Positions 42,187-53,418 of a stretch of DNA of 64,000 nt are shown here, in pieces. Source of the stretch: Ligula intestinalis (Eukaryota > Platyhelminthes > Cestoda > Diphyllobothriidea > Diphyllobothriidae). Made by a program: the position numbers and the translations under genes. The number at the start of each line of letters is the position of its first letter. Within the stretch, counting starts at the first letter, position 1. The stretch lies in contig JAYGXS010000009.1 of the NCBI GenBank assembly GCA_036362985.1, positions 13,790,241-13,854,240 of the forward strand. Reading direction: 5' to 3'. The notes under the pieces were generated by a model. That model made no database searches and was not told the origin of the DNA. It saw nothing but the letters and a program-made list of their open reading frames with translations.

Positions 42187-42325
42187 ATGTCCCAGTAGTT
42201 ATCAAGGATTTGGGCATATCCTATTCGAATAGTCTCAATTTGTCAGAGCACTGTGCCCTGATAGTCTCGAAAGCACGAGGAACCACCGGATTTATCCTTA
42301 GAAATTTTAAGACTATCAAGGTTAG
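42187..42325 (+). mobile_element. LINE family B fragment
   Basis: NVPVVIKDLGISYSNSLNLS, EHCALIVSKARGTTGFILRN and FKTIKV match residues within 36887-37912 almost exactly. About 140 bp, abutting the PLE fragment. Truncated at both ends. Confidence 0.75.
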
Positions 42326-42768
42326 AGGTCAAGGTCAAGGCGCACAAATTATCTTTCAAAGCTTGGTGAAATCGATATTTTCATCAGATTTCATCGTTAC
42401 TTGCTGAAGTTATTAGCTTAATTGTTATAATTTATTTGTATATCGAACCCTTTAGCAACTGCACATACCGGAAGTTGTCTTTTTTACCGATACGTCAAAA
42501 TATACATTTTTATGCTGTTTCACCGACGTAGCCTCAATCTAGTTCCGGTAGATTCACGTAAAAAGCAAGTAATCTATTGCGTTAATACTTAATAATATCT
42601 AAAATTTGGTACTTTATCAATTCCCAGTAAGAAATAGTTTGTATTACTCGATATACTATTAGAGATAATTTTCACCCTGCGTAGCCTCTGCGGTAATTCA
42701 AATTTTCTGTCGCACTTTTGTGCATAACTTTGCTTAGAACATATCCTATCACTCATTTTCTATTCAAT

Positions 42769-43881
42769 ATGATACCCAAGCCACAACTGAGACGTAAGTT
42801 AACCCGGAATACCAATTTTCATTACGATAAACCCATCGTAAGCATGAAGAAACTTGGTCTTGATGCTTTAGACAGCTTTAGTAGGCTTTATGTATAGATG
42901 CTTTATAACCGATATGCTTGTCTGTTTACGGTCCTTGGTGCCATCTTTGATGGAAAGTTATTTACGCTCACTTCTCAGCAATGTGAGAAACTAGAGCCTT
43001 TCGTCAATATGGCGTCTACTGAGACCCGTGATCGGCAAAAAAGGAATTTTAATTTTCTTTTTAAAAATGCTTCAAACGATAAACAACCTATAGATGTCGC
43101 TGTTCAGTTTGTTTACTCTTGTGGCTTGAATTTTAAAGTTGCAGAAGCTAAAAGACTCTCATCCTGAAGTAAAAATCCGACGATTCTCGTAAAACTTTTT
43201 TCGGCGATAGAAGTAGACCTTATATTCTCTCAGCATGAGCGGTCAGCCAACTATTTAAAGGAAAATAAACTTTGCATATGCAGGGATAAAACGCCAATAG
43301 AGCGTCGGGCTTTATCCAAAGTAGCAAATGAGAACACTGGCTCTGGTTCAACAAAAGCAAAAGTTTTCTCTGAGGCTGGCCCTCCCGCTCAGGTAAGCCC
43401 ACATCCCTCTGGATCAATGTCAGTTTCCCCTGATACTTCTCCCATTCATCTTACTCGTGATTTGAGTGCGATGGTAGCGTCGTGAAGTCGTTCTCCTTCT
43501 AAGCCAACCACGTCTGTGATAGCTTTAAATTCCGATAAACCTATGAACGCCCCTAGTAAATCTACGTCTGCTTTCAATTTCGGCAATATGATTACCGATT
43601 ATAACTCAGTATCTAACGAAGACCCATCCACACAAGCTAGCGCTTTTCCTATCCCCAAACTTAATCAACATCCCCAAATAATTCAGCCAGCTAATAAAAT
43701 TAACCGTTTTTTAAAACCAGTCATGCAATTTTCGAAGGCAAATTTTCCATCAAATTTTGATATGATGCCTCAAAATCCTACTTTTATTCCCCCTTCTTGG
43801 TTTTCCCATGCCACACTTCAGCCGCCCTTTCTATGGAAGCCCATCTTATATGCTTTTCTACAATATGGACCGTTCATTTGA
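42769..43881 (+). pseudogene. LINE family C copy 1, ORF1-like region
   Basis: Continuous but for the TAG at 42895, a TGA at 43165-43167 and a TGA at 43483-43485. After the stop-split start it reads QCEKLEPFVNMASTETRDRQ, AEAKRLSS and FSAIEVDLIFSQHERS, then KENKLCICRDKTPIERRALS, then a Ser/Thr/Pro linker up to QFSKANFPSNFDMMPQNP. I see no CCHC knuckle. Function by position: an RNA-binding N-terminal part. Confidence 0.5.
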
Positions 43882-44672
43882 TAATAATTCCTTGACAAAC
43901 TGTAGACCAGGGCCAGTTTGCCTTCCACCTTTTTTCTCCCATGTCGTTTCCCTTTCCGCCACCAAGTTTTCCTTTTTTATAAATACTGACGAGCGTAACC
44001 TGCATTTGAAGGATATGCTCAGTATAGTCTCACTCAATGCGAGATCAGTTGTTAATAAGATGACAGAACTTAAAGCAGTAGCATTAGCGCTTGATCGAGA
44101 TGTGCTCGGTGTCACTGAATCTTGGACCCACTCTCTTATTTCTGACTCGAAACTCGCCATAAATAATTACAGTTTGTACAGACAAGACTGCATTGAAAAA
44201 CGTGGCGGTTGTTGCCTTCTTTATATTAAATCATCCTTTGTACATTTCCCGTATCACTTGAGCATTTCGTCCTTTTCTGGAAATTTTTGTCTTATTTCAG
44301 TCATCCTGCCACACAATAAAAAAGCGATAATTGGGTGTGTCTACAATCCCCCTTCCCTGTAACTCAAGTAATCGAATGCAGCTGTGTGAAATGTTTGAAA
44401 AAGTTGCAGAGACTCCATTTGATGTCAGAATAATTGTAGGTGATTTTAATCTGCCAGACATTGACTGGCATGCAAATACCAGTCCACGAACATTTCAGAA
44501 ATTGGTTGACACTATTAACTTTTCAAACATGTCACATCTGGTAAGTTCAGTGACTAGAAATGACAACATATTAGATTTAATTTTTTCAAATGATGTCGCC
44601 CCTCTTTTTATTAATTTTTATCGTGATATTTTCACAAGTGACCATGCCTATATTCGCTGTTGTTTTCCAGTC
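43808..44672 (+). pseudogene. LINE family C copy 1, endonuclease
   Basis: Frame 43808-44362 holds SLNARSVVNKMTELKAVALA, DVLGVTESWTHSLI and CLLYIKSSFVHF. The frame 44331-44672 holds VRIIVGDFNLPDIDWHANTS and VSSVTRNDNILDLIF. The frames overlap at 44331-44362, so a frameshift lies in the overlap. It ends at the gap. Confidence 0.8.
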
Positions 44673-44772
44673 NNNNNNNNNNNNNNNNNNNNNNNNNNNN
44701 NNNNNNNNNNNNNNNNNNNNNNNNNNNNNNNNNNNNNNNNNNNNNNNNNNNNNNNNNNNNNNNNNNNNNNNN
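44673..44772. other. assembly gap, 100 N
   Basis: Exactly 100 N between two copies of the same LINE region. The left side ends in EN and the right side begins again in the element's 5' region. Confidence 0.99.
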
Positions 44773-45174
44773 TGGTACTTTATCAATTTCCAGCAAGAAA
44801 TAGTTTGTATTACTCGATATACTATTAGAGATAATTTTCACCCTGCGTAGCCTCTTCGGTAATTCAAATTTTCTGTCGCACTTTTGTGCATAACTTTGCT
44901 TAGAACATATCCTATCACTCATTTTCTATTCAATATGATACCCAAGCCACAACTGAGACGTAAATTAACCCGGAATACCAATTTTCAGTACGATAAACCC
45001 ATCGTAAGCATGAAGAAACTTGGTCTTGATGCTTTAGACAGCTTTAGTAAGCTTTATGTATAGATGCTTTATAATTGATATGCTTGTCTGTTTACGGTCC
45101 TTGGTGCCATCTTTGATGGAAAGGTATTTACGCTCACTTCACAGCAATGTGAGAAACTAGAGCCTTTCGTCAAT

Positions 45175-46840
45175 ATGGCGTCTACTGAGACCCGTGATCG
45201 GCAAAAAAGGAATTTTAATTTTCTTTTGAAAAATGCTTCAAAAGATAAACAACCTATAGATGTTGCTGTTCAGTTTCTTTACTCTTGTGGCTTTAATTTT
45301 AAAGTTGCAGAAGCTAAAAGACTCTCATCCCGAAGTAAAAACCCGCTGATTCTCGTAAAACTTTTTTCGGCAATAGAAGTAGACCTTATATTCTCTCAGC
45401 ATGAGCGGTCAGGAACTATTTAAAGGAAAATAAACTGTACGTATGCAGGGATAAAACGCCAATAGAGCGTCGGGCTTTATCCAAAGTAGCAAATGAGAAC
45501 ACTGGCTCTGGTTCAACAAAAGCAAAAGTTATCTCTGAGGCCGGCCCTTCCGTTCAGGTAAGCCCACATCCCTCTGGATCAATGTCAGTTTCCCCTAATA
45601 CTTCTCCCATTCATCGTACTCGTGATTTGAGTGCGCTGGTAGCGTCGTCAAGTCGTTCTCCTTCTAAGCCAACCACGTCTGTGAAAGCTTTAAATTCCGA
45701 TAAACCTATGAACGCCTCTAGTAAATCTACGTCTGCTTTCAATTTGGGCAATATGATTACCGATAATAACTCAGTATCTAATGAAGACCCATCCGCTCAA
45801 GCTAGCGCTTTTCCTATCCCCAAACTTAATTAACATCCCCAAATAATTCAGCCAGCTAATAAAATTAACCGTTTTACAAAACCAGTCATGCAATTTTCGA
45901 AGGCAAATTTTCCACCAAATTTTGATATGATGCCTCAAAATCCTGCTTTTATGCCCCCCCCCCTTGGTTTTCCCATGCCACACTTCAGCCGTCCTTTCTA
46001 TGGAGACCCCTCTAATATGCTTTTCTACAATAGGCACCGTTCATTTGATAATAATTCCTTGACAAGCTGTAGACCAGGGCCAATTCGCTTTCCGCCTTTT
46101 TTCTCCCATGTCATTTCACTTTCCGCCACCAAGTTTTCCTTTTTTATAAATACTGACGAGCGTAACCTGCATTTGAAGGATACGCTCAGTACAGTCTCAC
46201 TCAATGCGAGATCAGTTGTTAATAAGATGACAGAACTTAAAGCAGTAGCATTTGAGCTTGATCCAGATGTGCTCTGTGTCACTGAATCTTAGACACACTC
46301 TCTTATTTCTGACTCGACACTCGCCATAGATAATTATAGTTTGTACAGAAAAGACCGCATTGAAAAGCGTGGCGGTGGTTGCCTTCTTTATATCAAATTA
46401 TCCTTTGTACATTTCCCGTATCACCTGAGCATTTCGTCATTTTCTGGAAATTTTTGTCTTATTTCAGTCATCCTGCCACACAATAGAAATGCGATAATTG
46501 GGTGTGTCTACAATTCTTCTTCCCTGTAACTCAAGTAATCGAATGCAGCTGTGTGAAATGTTTGAAAAAGTTGCAGAGACTCCTTTCGATGTCAGAATAA
46601 GTGTAGGTGATTTGAATCTGCCAGACATTGACTGGCATGCAAATACCAATCCACCAACATTTCAGAAATTGGTTGACACTATTAACTTTTCAAACATGTC
46701 ACAACTGGTAAGTTCAGTGACTAGAAATGACAACATATTAGATTTAATTTTTGTAAATGATGTCCCCCCTCTTTTTATTAATTTTTTATCGTGATATTTT
46801 CACAAGTGACCATGCCTTAATTCACTGTTGTTTACCAGTC
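45175..46840 (+). pseudogene. LINE family C copy 2, ORF1-like and endonuclease
   Basis: Frames 45175-45423, 45582-45833, 45888-46292, 46341-46529 and 46498-46794 together cover the same order as copy 1. A TAG replaces Trp in CVTES-THSL at 46290. Motifs seen: SLNARSVVNKMTELK, VRISVGDLNLPDIDW and NDNILDLIF. Confidence 0.75.
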
Positions 46841-48360
46841 TCTCTTTCTAAAAAGCCCGAGGTAAAATGCAATAACGTCGACTTTGGTAACGTGAACCAC
46901 GAATTAATAAATGATTTCGTAAGTACCCTAGATTGGCATAGCATATTTTTAACTAACGATCCCTACTTCTTCCAAGAGCTATTGAAAAACCTTACAGAAA
47001 ATATTCAGGCTCTTATCCCACTTAAGATTTTTAAATCAAATTCAGCTTCTTCTACTGTGCCACATTTTCTCCAAAATTGACTTGAGAAATTACAAAAGCA
47101 ACTTAAGGATACGTCTAACAGCTGTATATCAGTTCACTTAAGAATAGCACTTACAATAAGGCTTGCACGAGAGCGGCGTAGAGAGGGCACAGCATTAAGT
47201 GATGCGAATTCTTCCAGATCAATTGCTCAAGTCTTCCGTCTTCGGTCGTCGATTTAGCTTCAGAAAGGCATTTCACCCTTACTCAATGGCAACAATCATT
47301 TTGTTACAGAGTATTTGGAGAGAGCATCATTGCTAAATTCATTTTTCGTCAAGTTCTTTACTATCGAAACTAGACCCACTCCTGTGATCCCCGTGCTGTG
47401 TGATTCAAATCTCAATACCCTTAATTTCTCACCCGCTTGTATTCAAAAAGAAATAAGTCGTATTAAAAATTCATATTTAGTTGGAACTGATAACATTCCA
47501 AACTCACTCATCAAACAATTAAGAGATTTCCCACCCTTACTGAGTAAGTCATTTTCAGTGTTTCTGGAAAATGGCTTTTTTCTGGACTACTGGAAAACTT
47601 TTATTATAATTCCCTTATTTAAATCTGGTTCCCAATCAGATATTCACAATTATCGAGGTGTTCATAAAACACCCTCTCTGGCTAAACTCTTTGAAAAACT
47701 TATTGCTTAAAAATTACAGATTTTTGCATGAACAATAACATTCTCAGCTCCTCACACCATGGCTTCGTAATGATCATCTATCTGTGGTTGTTTTCTATTT
47801 TGACCTTAGTAAAGCATTTGATAAAGATCCTCACAGGAGGCTCCTAGCCAAACTAGAGGCTATAGGATTTCGTAGTCCTCTTACTGACTTAATCAGATCT
47901 TATCTTTCAAATCGACAACAAAAGGTTTTAGTGGGATCTTAATACTCTACTCCAACCACAATTTTGAGTGCTGTCCTTCAAGGTACCGTGCTAGGTCCTC
48001 TGCTCTTCTTGCTTTACATAAATGATATCTCATTGAGTGTTAAACACTCCCAATCTTATATTTATGCAGATGATCTCAAGTGTGTTCACTCCTTTTCTAA
48101 CTCTACGGCCGCAAGATGCTTAGAACAAATTCATTCTGATCTACACGCTCTTTCGGCGTTTAGCTCAACATGGCAGATGGAGTTCTCACCTCCTAAGTGC
48201 CGATACATGTGCTTTGGGCCTGAAAGGCTGCCACAACCTGTTATTTGTCAAGGTAACCAAATGACTGAATGTTCCAGTATCAAGGACCTAGGATTAAGCT
48301 ACATCAATGAATTAGACCTTTCTCCTCACGCCGATAGAATTACAGCCAAAGCTGCATAGA
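46757..48360 (+). pseudogene. LINE family C copy 2, reverse transcriptase
   Basis: Pieces: 46757-47080 (FTSDHALIHCCLPV, linker), 47315-47710 (SRIKNSYLVGTDNIPNSLIK, DYWKTFIIIPLFKSG), 47780-47950 (VVFYFDLSKAFDKDPHRRLL, motif A), 47964-48359 (QGTVLGPLLFLLYINDISLS, SYIYADDLKCVHSF, PPKCRYMCFGPERLP, ECSSIKDLGLSYINELDLS). All main RT motifs are visible but across four frame changes, so it is inactive. The C terminus is more decayed to about 48800. Confidence 0.85.
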
Positions 48361-49056
48361 TTAACGACTTTTTTGTTATAATTTCTAACTTCCTTAAGTG
48401 AAATTAAGACTTAATCGTATGTTTGTGCTTCCCATCTTATAAAACTGTTGCCCCTTTTTCGGTATCATTAATGAAGTTAGCCGTTCAAATATTGAACAAA
48501 TTCAAAAACGTTCACACGAAAACTGCTGTATCCAACAGCTGCTAATACTTGTTACTCAAATAGATGTCAATTAACGAAACTAAGGCTCCTTTGGGTCAAA
48601 AGATTAAAAGCAGGCTTTTGTCTACTTTTTCGGCTTAATAATAGCACAAATTTACCCAGGACTTCTGTCATTACCCCCGTCAGCCGTCCCTACAACCTAA
48701 GAAAGTCGGCACTTGTTATACCCCTTCCTGCATCTTCCTCATGTAAACGCTCTTTGTTTTTTGCTTCCAGATATAGCTTTCTTTGGAATAACTTGCCAAT
48801 CGAAATAAAGTCGTTAACTTAACTGTCTGCTTTCAAACGGAGACTGCACATTTATCTTAACACTGATTCTATTAACCTTCTATTTTCCTCATCTTTTCCG
48901 AGCAGCTTTCTCCATGACTCCGCGAAAGGACCATTGGGAATTTATGAGATCTGCTTGAAACTATTCTCTCTGCCTCGTTTCCCCCGAGAACCTAGATGTT
49001 TCCATTAACCACTGCTGAATCAAACGAAGCCACGCGGAAGTACTCAGTCTAAAATG

Positions 49057-49088
49057 CTGCAGTTTCGTTGACTACTCACCTTCATCAG
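49057..49088 (-). ncRNA. hammerhead-like motif, short form
   Basis: Minus strand: CTGATGA, 15 nt (AGGTGAGTAGTCAAC, able to pair GGTGA with TCAAC with one mismatch), GAAA, CTGCAG. It lies 240 bp downstream of the gypsy integrase fragment on the same strand. Shorter than the 36-nt modules and in a different context. Confidence 0.4.
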
Positions 49089-49326
49089 ACCACCCACACC
49101 CACGTCTGCTCTGCTACTATGTTCCTAATACTATCTTCCTAAGCAGTTTATTTTTGTTGCATGCTTTTGAACATGGAGGCCCATTGAACACTGTCTCCGT
49201 TTTTACTGCAGGGATTTTTCTTAACCACCATAAGTTTTCGTTTTTAGTTCACAATTACCTGCAAAATGTTGCTAAATGTTGCCCCAAAAGGACAATTTCT
49301 GCTGACATTATTATGACTTTCTACGT

Positions 49327-49869
49327 CTACTTGCGTATATTGTTGACGACGCGAAAAGGTTCGGTCCGGGGGTATTGAAACTTGGAGGATGCGCCGCGGC
49401 GACAGGAGGGATACTTGTACATGTCGAGGTCGTACAACTGGAAAGGGTTACCCGGGATACGGCCGTCGAAGTAATCTTTCTGATGTTCAGCAGAAGTTCC
49501 TAGTGTTCGTCGGGCGGCATTGTGAGCGCAACGGACGGTCTTTCGTAACTGGATGGCATAGGGATGGATGGAGGTAGGCTCGGGGGTGGGGAGCGGGTAA
49601 CAAAGGTTGGAGGGTAGGCGGAGGTCTCGGCCGGTCCAGAGGTAGTGTGGTGTAAAACCGGTAGATGACTGCACAGAGCCCCGGTAAGCGACCAAAAACA
49701 GGGGAAGTTGAACGTCCCAATCGCTCTCTTGACCGTCCTTGGAAAAGGCAAGAAGGAGGCCATGTAGGGTGCGATTACTGCGTTCTACAAGCCCGTTGCC
49801 TTTGGGGTTGTAGCGGGTGGTGCGGGTCTTGTTTACTCCGAGAATGGCGCTGAGAAATATAAATTCCAA
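49327..49869 (-). mobile_element. Ty3/gypsy-type integrase fragment
   Basis: 180 codons. TRTTRYNPKGNGLVERSNRT is the end of the integrase core (Y-x-P-x-x-x-G-x-x-E-R, with the catalytic Glu). Then DWDVQLPLFLVAYRGSVQSS, TGFTPHYLWTGRDLRLPS and a C-terminal FRVVNNI-like segment. The N-terminal zinc and D,D residues are missing. It is cut on its upstream side by the LINE B insertion at about 49860. No LTR was recognised. Confidence 0.8.
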
Positions 49870-50880
49870 AATCCAAACAAGCCTTTATAATATGTACGTG
49901 AGACCTAGTCTTGAACACTGCTCACCCCTTGTTAGTATTCTGCGCACTTGTGAACGGAAGAAAATAGAATCGGTGCAGCACTTCCTCACTAGAAGAGTTT
50001 TCACTACAGAACACCGTAACTTAGCCTACCAACAAAGGTGCGAACTTATAAAGCAGGATCCCCTGAAGCTTCGTAGATTGCAGAAGGGTCTATTTTTACT
50101 GTTTAAACTTTTGAATGGTCAAACCTTTAATCCTCTCAGTACAATAAGTCAGCTTAAGCACTCTCGACGCGCCAGTCATCGAGACGTATTTTTATTTCTT
50201 CCTATGGCACGTACAGTTAAGTACCAGCAATTCTTTTCAGTAAACGCCATATCAATCTGGAATAAGCTGCCGCAAAGTATAAAAACCCAGCAAAGCTACC
50301 CTATTTTAAGAGAGCTATAACTAGTTTTCTACATTCAGGAAAACTTTTACGAATTTTGGGTGCTGACTCGGTGGAATCTCTCTTCCACTCTGATGGCGTT
50401 CGTGGACTTTGAACCCCGCCAGGCTTCATGCTGAAGATAATGCTGCTGAAGCAGCAGCCCGCAGTCTGCTAACCCTTCAGCCGATAGCGCGCAACCTTTG
50501 CCGACAACCATTGAAGGAAGACTGAGAACACTGTGCTCGTGTGCAAACCCTCTCCATGTCGAACTAATGTCCTGAAACGATATGCAACATTTCTCCCGCT
50601 GATGAGTCAACTCTGCTTACAACTGTAAATTTATTCCGCTTGTATCATACCTTTGAAGGCAGGTTTTTTCACTTGAAACAAACTCCCTATCTCGCCCAGT
50701 ATTGACAAAACAAAAAAGCTGAAACAAAACCAATACTAGCTGCAATATACGGAGTTTGTTTTAGTTTTTTTCCGATCTTCGAGGTTTTGGAAGGCGCCCA
50801 AGATGTGCATTACCGTTTCTTTACAATTGACTGTCAACTGGCAAAATAAACATATTATTATTGTATTATTATTATTATAA
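49860..50880 (+). mobile_element. LINE family B, 5'-truncated copy
   Basis: RT C-terminal coding (to about 50320: TSLYNMYVRPSLEHCSPLVS, RRVFTTEHRNLAYQQRC, FFSVNAISIWNKLPQSIK), then the family 3' UTR in forward orientation and a tail ATTATTATTGTATTATTATT. It inserted between a gypsy integrase fragment and a PLE RT, as a typical 5'-truncated LINE insertion. The target-site duplication was not determined. Confidence 0.85.
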
Positions 50881-51883
50881 GACAACAGTTGAGGCATTAT
50901 CTCTTGGCCGAAAATTCTGCAGACCTGCTCGAAGGGTTAATCAGTTAGAATTGGCAACCCAGTTCGAAAACCTGTTTAACCAAACTTACGAATTAAAGCC
51001 TATCTCAACTGAAAGTATCCAGCATTTAAAATCGACACTGGTGAATTGTAGTCACCAGTACTTGAATCAGAGACCAATCAGTCGCGGAGTGCTGTCAAAA
51101 GCACACATGGAGAAGTTAAAGCAGTTGCGAGAAAATAAAGACATCCTGATTGCTAAACCTGATAAAGGAGCAGGTGTCGTTATAATGAACAGTTCGGATT
51201 GCCTTCGAAAAATGCATACTATCTTGTCAGACCAGACGAAGTTTAAGAAAGTAGACAAAGAGAAGGATCGCACGGATGAAGTAGAAGCACGCTTGACTGA
51301 CTGCCTAAGAAGACTCCAAATGGCAGGGTTCATAGTCGACCGTGACCTTGAACGTCTCCAGCCAGTAGGTACGCATATCCCTCGTCTGTATCGCCTCCCA
51401 AAAATCCACAAGGATGGCCTGCTAGTTCGTCCGATCTTGGACATGCGTAGCTCGCCCTAACATACGATAGCCAATTGGTTAGCGGATAAAATCAAACCAC
51501 TGCAGCAGCAACTCGCACCACGGAGCTATCAAGACACGTTTACATTTATTGACGACATCAGGGACACAAACCTAAATGGTATGATGATGCTATCCTTAGA
51601 TGTCTCGTCGCTATTTACGAACGTCCCGGTCGTGGAAACAGTATATTACATCTGCAACTTCCTATTGGATAATCAGACAGAAGTAGGAATTTCAATAGAA
51701 GCCCTGAAGGAACTTCTACTAAAATGCACATTTAATGTGCAATTCCTTTTTGATAACCAACTATATCGACAGTTAGACGGCGTTGCCTTGGTCTCCCCCC
51801 TTGGGCCTCTCCTAGCAAATATCTTCATGAACAAGCTGGAGAAGTTTCAACTTAGCGACCAGATTCATGAATTTAAGCACTAA
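50879..51883 (+). mobile_element. PLE family 2-like RT, truncated both ends
   Basis: VEALSLGRKFCRPARRVNQL, QHLKSTLVNCSHQYLNQRPI, ILIAKPDKGAGVVIMNSSDC, LQPVGTHIPRLYRLPKIHKD and LVRPILDMRSSP, then a stop (TAA at 51459), HTIANWLADKIKP, then MLSLDVSSLFTNVPVVETVY, YRQLDGVALVSPLGPLLANI and FMNKLEKF, ending at 51883. One internal stop plus a frame change. The catalytic YxDD segment and GIY-YIG are gone, cut off where LINE D sequence begins. Shares RT blocks with 17405-18604 at moderate identity. Confidence 0.85.
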
Positions 51884-52217
51884 AATTCGCCACAAATAGT
51901 CCAGCACCACCATATTATCCACCAATCACAGAATTTCCGCGCATAAGCCCTCAACACAATGAAACAAGTAAAAGGAATCCATTTTTTCACAACAGATTCC
52001 AGCTTTTGTACCCGACACCATAAGTGTTGCTCTTATTAATGCTAGATCGATAGTAGACAAATATCCACGACTTAGGACTTTTATTGACGCACACAATCCC
52101 GACATAGTCTTTTTAACAGAAACATGGGTAAACGGATCAACCTCCAATGCTTCACTTTTTATAGCAAACTACACCTTCTATAGACAGGACCGTGCGAATA
52201 AACGAGGAGGAGGTTGT

Positions 52218-52739
52218 ATGATCTACATTAGATCTACCATAGAACAGAGTGGCTTTGAGGTTCTGCAGAAAACGTTCAATGGCGAAGCGTGCTTCGCTAT
52301 CATAACATTTAAGACCCTAAAAAGCCTTCTAATTGGATGTTTGTACACCCCTCCGGAATATAGTAATGATGACACGGGCCTTACAAATCTACTAGATATT
52401 CAATCAAATATCCAAACCGAATATAAGATAATTGCAGGAGACTTAAACCGTCCAGAAATAAACATGCCAGAACTATCAGCCCCATCCAGGCTTGATGAAT
52501 TATTATCATCAATTGTCTTTTATAACTGGACGCAAATAATAAACAAACCAACCAGAGGAAACAATATACTCGATGTTATTTTCACCAATGATATCTGGCC
52601 CTTATATACGCATTCCGACAGCTTAAGCTTTGCTAGTGACCATAAGACAATAATAGCAGTGCTCCCTCTTAACATTAAAATAAGACCTGATCCTTGTTAC
52701 ACTTCTATAAACTCCAAAATCTTGACATTGAATCTATGA
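52218..52739 (+). pseudogene. LINE family D endonuclease segment
   Basis: 173 codons. GCLYTPPEYSNDDTGLTNLL, YKIIAGDLNRPEINMPEL, PTRGNNILDVIFTND and LSFASDHKTIIAV. The catalytic TETWV is upstream in the same frame region (about 52115). The GDLNRP motif replaces the usual GDFN. Confidence 0.75.
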
Positions 52740-53109
52740 ATAATAACATGCGGTCATTGGATTGGAGCTCTTTCCTCCTAACAACATCCCCTCTAGAAGC
52801 AGTTTACATATTATATGCTACCCTTAATTTAATTCGAGATACCATAATTGACGAGAGATCCCCATGTAAGAAATCACTCATCCTAAACTTCCTTTCCAAA
52901 CGGCTAAAAAACTTAAAAAACAACGCCACGACCCATGTTTTAGTTATCTATCTACGCTCAGACGCATTACAGAGATTCACGAGTTAGCCCAGAACATTGA
53001 AACAAATAAGACAATAGCAGCAGAACATCGGGAAATCGAGTGCCCAGAAGGGACAGCTCAAATCTTCCGGAAAAAAATCAATAATCATCAAAAGCTAGGC
53101 CCCCTAATC

Positions 53110-53418
53110 ATGCTTGATGAACAAGGAATAGTAATAACAAATGAAAACCAAATAGCAAACCTTTTTAACGAGTATTTCTCAACCAGTTATTCAGTCGTGG
53201 AAGAATCAATCCCCACACCAACAGAAATGACAGCACATGTATTAAAAGAGATATTGTTTAACGAAGAAACTGCAGAGAAAGCTATCCGCCAACTGTCTAA
53301 TTCCACATCATATGGAACGGATAGAATCCCTCCTTGCATGCTGAGACATATGACGTATGTCCCAATACTTCTGTCTAACCTTTTCTCGTTACTGCAGTCA
53401 AATGTTACGTATCCATAA
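53110..53418 (+). pseudogene. LINE family D EN-RT linker and RT fingers
   Basis: 102 codons. ENQIANLFNEYFSTSYSVVE, EKAIRQLSNSTSYGTDRIPP, then an in-frame stop at 53416 and continuation IWKKSCFTPIYKNGN. It is the start of the RT domain. Confidence 0.75.

Larger units (their letters stand above)
42607..44672 (+). mobile_element. LINE family C, copy 1 (ends at gap)
   Basis: Starts with a 5' region that includes a short frame from 42769 with an in-frame TAG at 42895. Then ORF1-like sequence (MASTETRDRQKRNFNFL, VAVQFVYSCGLNFKVAEAKR, SKNP-ILVKLFSAIEVDLIFS), a low-complexity Ser/Pro region and EN (VSLNARSVVNKMTELK, VLGVTESWTHSL, VRIIVGDFNLPDIDW, NDNILDLIFSND). It stops at the 100-N gap just after the SDH-like TSDHAYI block. 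It carries stops at 43165 and 43483 and a frameshift near 44360. RT is not present. Confidence 0.85.
44773..48960 (+). mobile_element. LINE family C, copy 2 (5' part to 3' end)
   Basis: Starts at the gap at the point matching 42607, about 2166 bp offset from copy 1, and continues through EN and RT to a tail near 48960. The ORF1-like part (45175-45833) and EN (45888-46840) are nearly the same as copy 1. RT follows at 46900-48360 with YADD, then a decayed C terminus. Many frame breaks. The shared TAG (45061 here, 42895 in copy 1) shows the two copies derive from one damaged source. Confidence 0.85.

Noticed and set aside
51067..51444. A 125-codon minus-strand frame
   Set aside because: Antisense shadow of the PLE RT at 50879-51883.
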